Below are positions 46,772 to 51,777 of a stretch of DNA of 51,777 nucleotides, piece after piece (within the stretch, counting starts at the first letter, position 1; each line of letters opens with the position of its first letter). Below the pieces are notes generated by a model, which worked only from the letters and a program-made list of their open reading frames with translations, ran no database searches and was not told the origin of the DNA. The translations under genes were made by a program, and so were the position numbers. Source of the DNA: Gamarada debralockiae (taxonomy: Eukaryota; Ascomycota; Leotiomycetes; Helotiales; Hyphodiscaceae); contig NXFV01001495.1 of the NCBI GenBank assembly GCA_002803225.1, positions 1 through 51,777 on the forward strand. Reading direction: 5' to 3'.

Positions 46772-47941
46772 GTTGAATTTTGGAAGACGATGAAGAAGGT
46801 CTGAAAATGAAAATCAGCAACCTGTTCACCCAAATTCATTGAAGTCAACAAAGAAATAAATCAGAAGGTATGTCTCGCTTATGATAGGCGTTATGCAGAC
46901 GATGATGTAGTCGAGAATCACTTACAGAAATCTTGCGACAAAGGCAATAAGCGTCAATTCTTGTAGGAAAGAATCAAGAAAGATGCAAGTGCTTTTGAAG
47001 AGGTCAACTGAGGAGAAGATGGCAAAATATTATATTGATGACATAACAGCAAAAAAGGTGTGTAGGGCTATTCTTGCTCATCTAAGGGTCCGACAACGGT
47101 GGATTTGCTGGCCTTATCTAAGCTCTCCCGAAAGAGGCACTGTGGCACTTGTGGCACGACCCAACAAACCTAAACGTTCCTTGACCGCTCATCCATCACC
47201 AAAGGGTAAATCACGAGTCATCATTAGGCTGATTACTGGACGGTTGTGGTTCCAGAGCTGGTGGTTCTTAAGGTGGCGATGTGTCAAAGAAACGCTCAAA
47301 CGTAACGGTATCCGCGATTATGGCATTACAGCTGTGGACTCCCGTCGCAGGACGCGCCGCGGGGTCACGCGTCCAAGGGGCTTTGAAGGAAAGGATTCGA
47401 TGCCCAAAATCGTATCAACAGCCCGAGGTGCTATTTTCGGCCACCGACTCAATTTCAACAGGATTTCTCCCACCAGAACGTCGATACAAGGGAGCGATCG
47501 AATGAAGTGCAGTACCAAGTCCAAGGTACCTAGGACTTTGTGATAGCACTGCGATACGACGGGCTTGTCGCATTGGCTGTTACTCAAAGATTCCGATGAC
47601 GATTGTCATGCCACATTCCGCCCTGCCGGCTTGAAACACCCCCGCCGATTGGCTGATGGCGGACATTTTACAGGGGCAGCTTGCTTGAAATTCCAACCCT
47701 CGGTTCGGTAACTCTTATCGCAGCACCTTCTCCTGATGGGCCTTCTTTCCAAGAACATCCTACTTGCACGACAGGAGATAATTGCTTCGACAGAGAGATC
47801 TCCTGAAGCTCGCAGAGCCAGGACCAAAGGCTCCCAATTGCTTCTTCAACACTCTAGAAGTTAGAATTCTAGAAAGCGCTGCAATCCCACGGTTCGCTAC
47901 CAAGTAATTTCTCTCACAAGTTTTCCGCAGCTCCCCTCACA
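46772..47941. other. Divergent intergenic region
   Basis: Between the SDR and the glutamine-synthetase-like gene, so it should contain both promoters. A 186-codon plus-strand frame (46983-47543) is Arg-rich and has no resemblance to a known family; I do not call it a gene. Confidence 0.5.
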
Positions 47942-49578
47942 ATGCCAGACAAGAAGAAGGAAGAGATCTCCCTGGAGTCGCTTCCGTCCCTTCTAGCAGA
48001 TGATACCAAGGTCAAGCTCGCAGGTGTCGATGTGGACGGCCAATTGCGAGGCAAGTTAATCTCCAAGAAGAAATTCTTGGGAATTGCGAAAGAAGGCTTC
48101 GGGTTCTGCTCTGTGATCTTTGGATGGGACATGCACGATCAGACATATTTCAGGGAATTGAAGATCAGCAATGCGGAGAATGGATACCATGATCTTATCG
48201 CCATTCCAGATCTCAGCAGCTTCAGGAGAATACCCTGGGAGGACGATGTGCCATTTTTTCTAGTCAGCTTCTTTGATCCAGATACCATGGAGCCTGTCAG
48301 TGTTTGCCCGAGAGGAATCCTAAAGACTGTTGTAGAGAGATTGCATGCGGAGGGACTTGGTGCCATGGCTGGAGGTAAGACTCTCCGCCACTATAACCTG
48401 GGCCTTGCTGACCGTGAGCTCTCACATAGCTGAATACGAATTCTACCAATTCAAAGCACCTGCGAACAATCCTCATGCGCCCATCTCAGAACGCAACACC
48501 TCTTCGACTGCTACCTTCCTACAAAATAACCCCGTCAACACCCTACCATCTTTGACCGAAGGCATGTTCGGATACAGCTTGACACGGACTGTACATAACA
48601 AGGAATATTACTATGGCATATTTGATGCGTGCGAGAAGTTCAATTGTGGAATAGAAGGTTGGCATACAGAGAGTGGGCCTGGCGTTTTTGAGGCTGCGTT
48701 GTCCTTTGGAGAGGTGGCGCAAATGGCAGACAAAGCTGGATTGTTCAAGTAAGAATCCGAGTGTCGGAGAGCCTCTGTTCGATCTAACTGAGGCGCAGAT
48801 ATGTGGTTAAATCAGTCGCGACACAATACGGAATTACACCATGCTTCATGGCCAAACCAAGACAAGGTCTTCCAGGAAACAGCGGGCACATGCATATTTC
48901 AATAGTCGACAAAGATGGAAAGAATCTCTTCTTCCGCGAAAAGAAAGACACCGAGGCAGAATGGGAAGATATTGCAAACCTTTCAGACATGGGTAGACAT
49001 TTCCTGGCCGGGCTGCTGGAAGGACTTCCAGACATCATGCCACTTGTTGCGCCCACCGTCAATTCATACAAACGCCTGGTAGAGAATTTCTGGGCACCAG
49101 TAACCGTTTCCTGGGGACTTGAGCATCGCGCAGCCTCAATTCGACTCATCGCACCACCTACGTCAAAACCTGGCGCAACGCGATTCGAGGTCCGTGTGCC
49201 TGGCGCTGATGCAAACCCATTCTATGTTCTTGCTGCGATCCTGGCGTTGGGATGGAGGGGTGTCGAGAAGAAACTTGAGATCAAGCAGCCACCGCTTGGA
49301 AAAGGGCAAGATGTTGGCGGACAGGCTGATCCGGGCGTTCGACTAGCGAAGAGTTTGAAAGAAGCAACGGAGAGATTTATGAGACCTGAGAGTGTAGCGA
49401 GGGAGGTTTTCGGTGATGAGTTTGTGGAGCATTATGGTGGAACGAGAGAACATGAGATTCGATTGTGGGATGAAGCTGTCACGGATTGGTAAGTTTACTC
49501 CTGCTGCGTGTGATGTCATGATGAGGTGCTGTGCTGACTTTGGGCAGGGAGGTACGGAGGTACATTGAGACCGTGTGA
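47942..49578 (+). CDS. Glutamine-synthetase-like ligase
   Basis: Four exons: 47942-48374, 48430-48748, 48799-49488 and 49548-49578; introns 55, 50 and 59 nt with GTAAG donors; 490 aa. The N-terminal beta-grasp part has LAGVDVDGQLRGK. The catalytic domain shows GIEGWHTESGPGVFEAAL (metal/substrate glutamates), GHMHIS at the ATP/metal histidine position, NSYKRLVENFWAPVTVSWG and the arginine-rich SWGLEHRAASIRL, plus RFEVRVPGADANPFYVLAAI. It is a bacterial GlnA/GS-I-like form, longer than the roughly 360-aa eukaryotic glutamine synthetase. Fungal members resemble FluG's C-terminal domain or gamma-glutamyl-amine ligases. The amine substrate is unknown. Last exon is only 31 nt. Confidence 0.9.
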
Positions 49579-50747
49579 TTTGTTGCTTCGAATTGCATCA
49601 GCTGGTCCATTGGAAACTATACTACTGATGTATGTATGCTGTAATCCAAGAAATATGATACGAGCGACGAGAAGCTATTCATATGAAGGATGAAGCTGCC
49701 CCGCTTGTAAAATTATCTTTTTGAACAGATCAGCTCATCTCATCATCCGAACTTTCCAGCTCAAGATATCCACTCTGATCTCTGTGGGATGGCAAAATCG
49801 AAATCCAGGCAGTACACACTGACCAAATGAGACCCACAATTTCAAAATTCAATTCAAGTCATTTATATTACAAAAGCAAAATCAAGGGCAGACGTAGGAA
49901 AGCGCCTTCCAATTCCATCGGATTCGGACTCCCCAATCTTCAACTCTATCGCCCAGATCTAGATACCCGCCTCCAAACTCAGATCCACGCAATCCGAACT
50001 AGCGCGTCGATTCCCCAAGGCTGACGGGGCACAGTAGCACATCTAGCGTAAGGTTAAAGTCAAAGCTTAGTGATCTGTATTACTGGAACAGGAAAGATGG
50101 GATCCAGAACTGACAAAGTTCGTGAGAGACTGCATGGTTCGCTCACTGTTCGTGGATATTTGGGATGAGTTGATTGGGTGGACGGACGGTTGAGTTTGGT
50201 AGAGGCGGCTGCGATTTGCTTAGCGGCAAGTTGTGGTTAGATCGCGGGAGCCACTGCGTCACTATGAGGTTATCGATGTCAACTGTCACGATGAATCCAA
50301 TGATGGGATTGTTTGTCAAAGACGCGACAGGGAAAGGAGCTCGAAATGTAAGCCCTTATGCAGGGTTTAAGCTATCGCTGCTCTCGTTAGGTCCGAGACC
50401 ATGTCTCTTGACCCAATTAGGTCTTGTCTTCTTCGGGGAGTGGAAATAGTCTTCCTTCTTTCTTGTACGAACCGGAACGAAACCTCTTCAGAGCAGGGTA
50501 GAACTCTCTGCGCAAGTTGCGAGATAGATGAGAACGATCGTGTCACTTGCGCAGGAGAAGAAATCCGGATGCAAGCAAGTCATCATCATTACAATTGAGT
50601 TTCTTGATCTCCGCTGCACAGCTACTTCTCCTCTCATGTATTAGCTTTCCTATATCTCAGCCGTTCCCATTTCTATCTCTAGTTCCTCTTTCTCTTCCAA
50701 ACGCTCCTCTATTCATCCTCAGTCCACGATCGTTCATAACCATCAAA
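49579..50747. other. Intergenic, no gene supported
   Basis: Short frames only. The pyrimidine-rich stretch 50640-50740 just before the ferritin-like relic looks like its old promoter/leader. Confidence 0.5.
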
Positions 50748-51330
50748 ATGCGTTATCCATCTCTCATCTCTCATCCTAGCCCTGGCTGCTGCCAGTTTCG
50801 TGGCGGCTGCCCCTATCGAAGAGCGCCAGGCCGTCGCAATGGACTTCATCGCTCCCCCAGGAGGCGACACCACGATCCTCAACTACGCTCTCACCCTCAA
50901 TTACCTGGAGCAAAAGTTCTACGAGGGTCTTCCAATTGCACTCATGCTGACTTCGTCGCTGCTGGTTTCCCAGACCAATTCTACGAGAACTTTCAAGAGA
51001 TCTACTATGATGAATAGGTCGGTCTCATTCGTAATTGGAAAGAGGAGGGAAGCCAATTGAACAACAGACTCACGTCTCTTGCCTCTCTGGTGCTCTTGGA
51101 GCTGCCGCCGTCAAAGAAGCTACCTACAGCTTCCCCTCCACAGACACTAAATCCTTCGTCGCGCTCTCTTCTGTCCTCGAATGTGTCGGAGTCTCCACCT
51201 ATCTCGGAGCTGCGGCAGCTATTGCAAACAAAGCATACGTCCCATCGCCGGCTCCATCCTGACCGTCGAGTCCCGCCACAGTTCCTACATTCGCGCCGCT
51301 CTCGGCGAATCTCCCTTCCCCAGTGCGGTC
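50748..51330 (+). pseudogene. Ferritin-like (Rds1-type) secreted protein, broken and truncated
   Basis: An ATG at 50748 is one base out of frame with its own signal peptide (LILALAAASFVAAAPIEERQ). The ferritin-like segment reads TTILNYALTLNYLEQKFYEG, then in another frame NCTHADFVAAGFPDQFYENF and EIYYDE, then TAG (51015-51017). After a likely 50-nt intron come [19 protein letters not shown] and [15 protein letters not shown] third shift leads to [18 protein letters not shown]. The match stops where the repeat near 51330 begins. At the TAG the family has Gln (DEQTHV), so CAG became TAG. Such proteins are cell-surface or secreted stress proteins with a ferritin-type helical bundle. The last third is gone. 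Confidence 0.78.
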
Positions 51331-51341
51331 GATAATCGGAC

Positions 51342-51365
51342 TAATCGGCGATCGATCGCCGATTA
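51342..51365. repeat. Perfect 24-bp palindrome
   Basis: TAATCGGCGATCGATCGCCG followed by ATTA is its own reverse complement. It sits at the edge of the truncated ferritin-like gene. GATAATCGG next to it (51331) recurs at 51660. Confidence 0.85.
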
Positions 51366-51393
51366 GCGATCGATTTGCGATTGAGTGGCTCTA

Positions 51394-51642
51394 CAGGGAC
51401 GAAAAAAGCGGCCGATTTTTGGCACACCCCATCAAAACTATATCTACTTCCAAGCTTAAAGAACAACGACTGAACCTCAATTGAAATTTTTGAAATTTAA
51501 TATATAAATAGTCTAGTTTCTTAAAAGCTCCAAAATTGAATTTTATCAATTTCCATAGGGCTTTGATGAAGTTTGTTCTGACTAAAGTAAGGGTGTCTAT
51601 AAGAGCGAGGCGCCAAAAATCGGCCACTTTTTTTTGTCCCCG
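51394..51642. mobile_element. 249-bp MITE-like element flanked by TA
   Basis: The ends are inverted copies: CAGGGACGAAAAAAGCGGCC and onward at the left, the complement of CGGGGACAAAAAAAAGTGGC at the right; both continue into CGATTTTTGGC. TA borders each end (51392-51393, 51643-51644), as in Tc1/mariner-type insertions. About 30 bp of arm match with a few changes. No coding sequence inside. Confidence 0.75.
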
Positions 51643-51777
51643 TACAGAGTGGTTACGATCGATAATCGGGCGGCGAAACGCGGCAGAATCCTAATGCCTA
51701 TAATTCTAGCGTGTAAGGCCTAAAAATATAGGGTATTAACTACTAAAAATATACCCTTTAAGCCATTTATAGGGCTT
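51643..51777. repeat. Repeat-rich tail of the window
   Basis: Carries CGATCGATAATCGG, resembling sequence at 51329-51340, and two AAAAATATA-type blocks (about 51723 and 51745) with TAGGGT/ACCCTT in inverted arrangement. The window cuts off here, so the extent is unknown. Confidence 0.45.

Noticed and set aside
46983..47543. 186-codon plus-strand frame
   Set aside because: Arg-rich, overlapped by other frames, no family resemblance, lies in a promoter region between divergent genes.
1..51777. CRISPR array, riboswitch or rRNA
   Set aside because: No regularly spaced identical repeats, no rRNA signature; the gene structure is eukaryotic.

Overview
The window reads as nuclear DNA of a filamentous ascomycete (Pezizomycotina; a Leotiomycete-like fungus is my guess and nothing here proves it). 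Genes carry short introns (about 50-75 nt, GTRAGT donors, CTAAC-type branch sites, AG acceptors). The families are typical of ascomycetes: PTH11-like rhodopsin-domain proteins, WSC domains, GH3 and GH18 enzymes, CENP-B type HTH, FunK1-like and hAT/Tc1 elements. No bacterial operon or CRISPR array was seen.

Layout. 1-2.7 kb: an interrupted type II tRNA-like gene and a two-exon zinc-finger/DEDDh exonuclease gene (minus). 3.1-9.4 kb: a diverged dispersed repeat, a decayed 5-oxoprolinase, a decayed C2H2 transcription factor and empty DNA. 9.4-12.2 kb: one four-exon reading frame joining a rhodopsin-like 7-TM domain to a FucP-type MFS transporter. 13.9-19.6 kb: a truncated GH18 chitinase relic, an internally deleted Tc1/mariner element with perfect 24-bp inverted repeats, a hypothetical gene and repeats. 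19.6-26.5 kb: a chimaeric relic (acyl-CoA reductase front, GH78 rhamnosidase tail), a secreted FAD oxidase, an unknown pseudogene and a CENP-B HTH/DUF3425-like protein. 27.3-30.2 kb: an SDR and a medium-chain reductase. 30.8-33.7 kb: a 647-bp inverted-repeat element, a Myb-like pseudogene and a FunK1-like fragment. 33.7-41.2 kb: a GH3 beta-glucosidase, a hAT relic, and a WSC-GH3-WSC protein. 43.7-51.8 kb: a GH106/GH2-like fragment, a four-exon SDR, a four-exon glutamine-synthetase-like gene, a ferritin-like (Rds1-type) pseudogene and a small TA-flanked inverted-repeat element.

Ten genes look intact. Most of the rest are broken copies with frameshifts and premature stops. Several of those stops fit CpA-to-TpA change (TGG or CAG to TAG), the pattern left by repeat-induced point mutation. 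The intact genes lean toward secreted carbohydrate breakdown (two GH3 enzymes, an FAD oxidase), sugar uptake (FucP-like) and redox chemistry. GH78, GH106-like and GH18 relics suggest the locus once held more of the same. I read it as an accessory, repeat-rich region under decay. All exon joins were worked out by hand from splice signals and reading frame and are not confirmed by transcripts.
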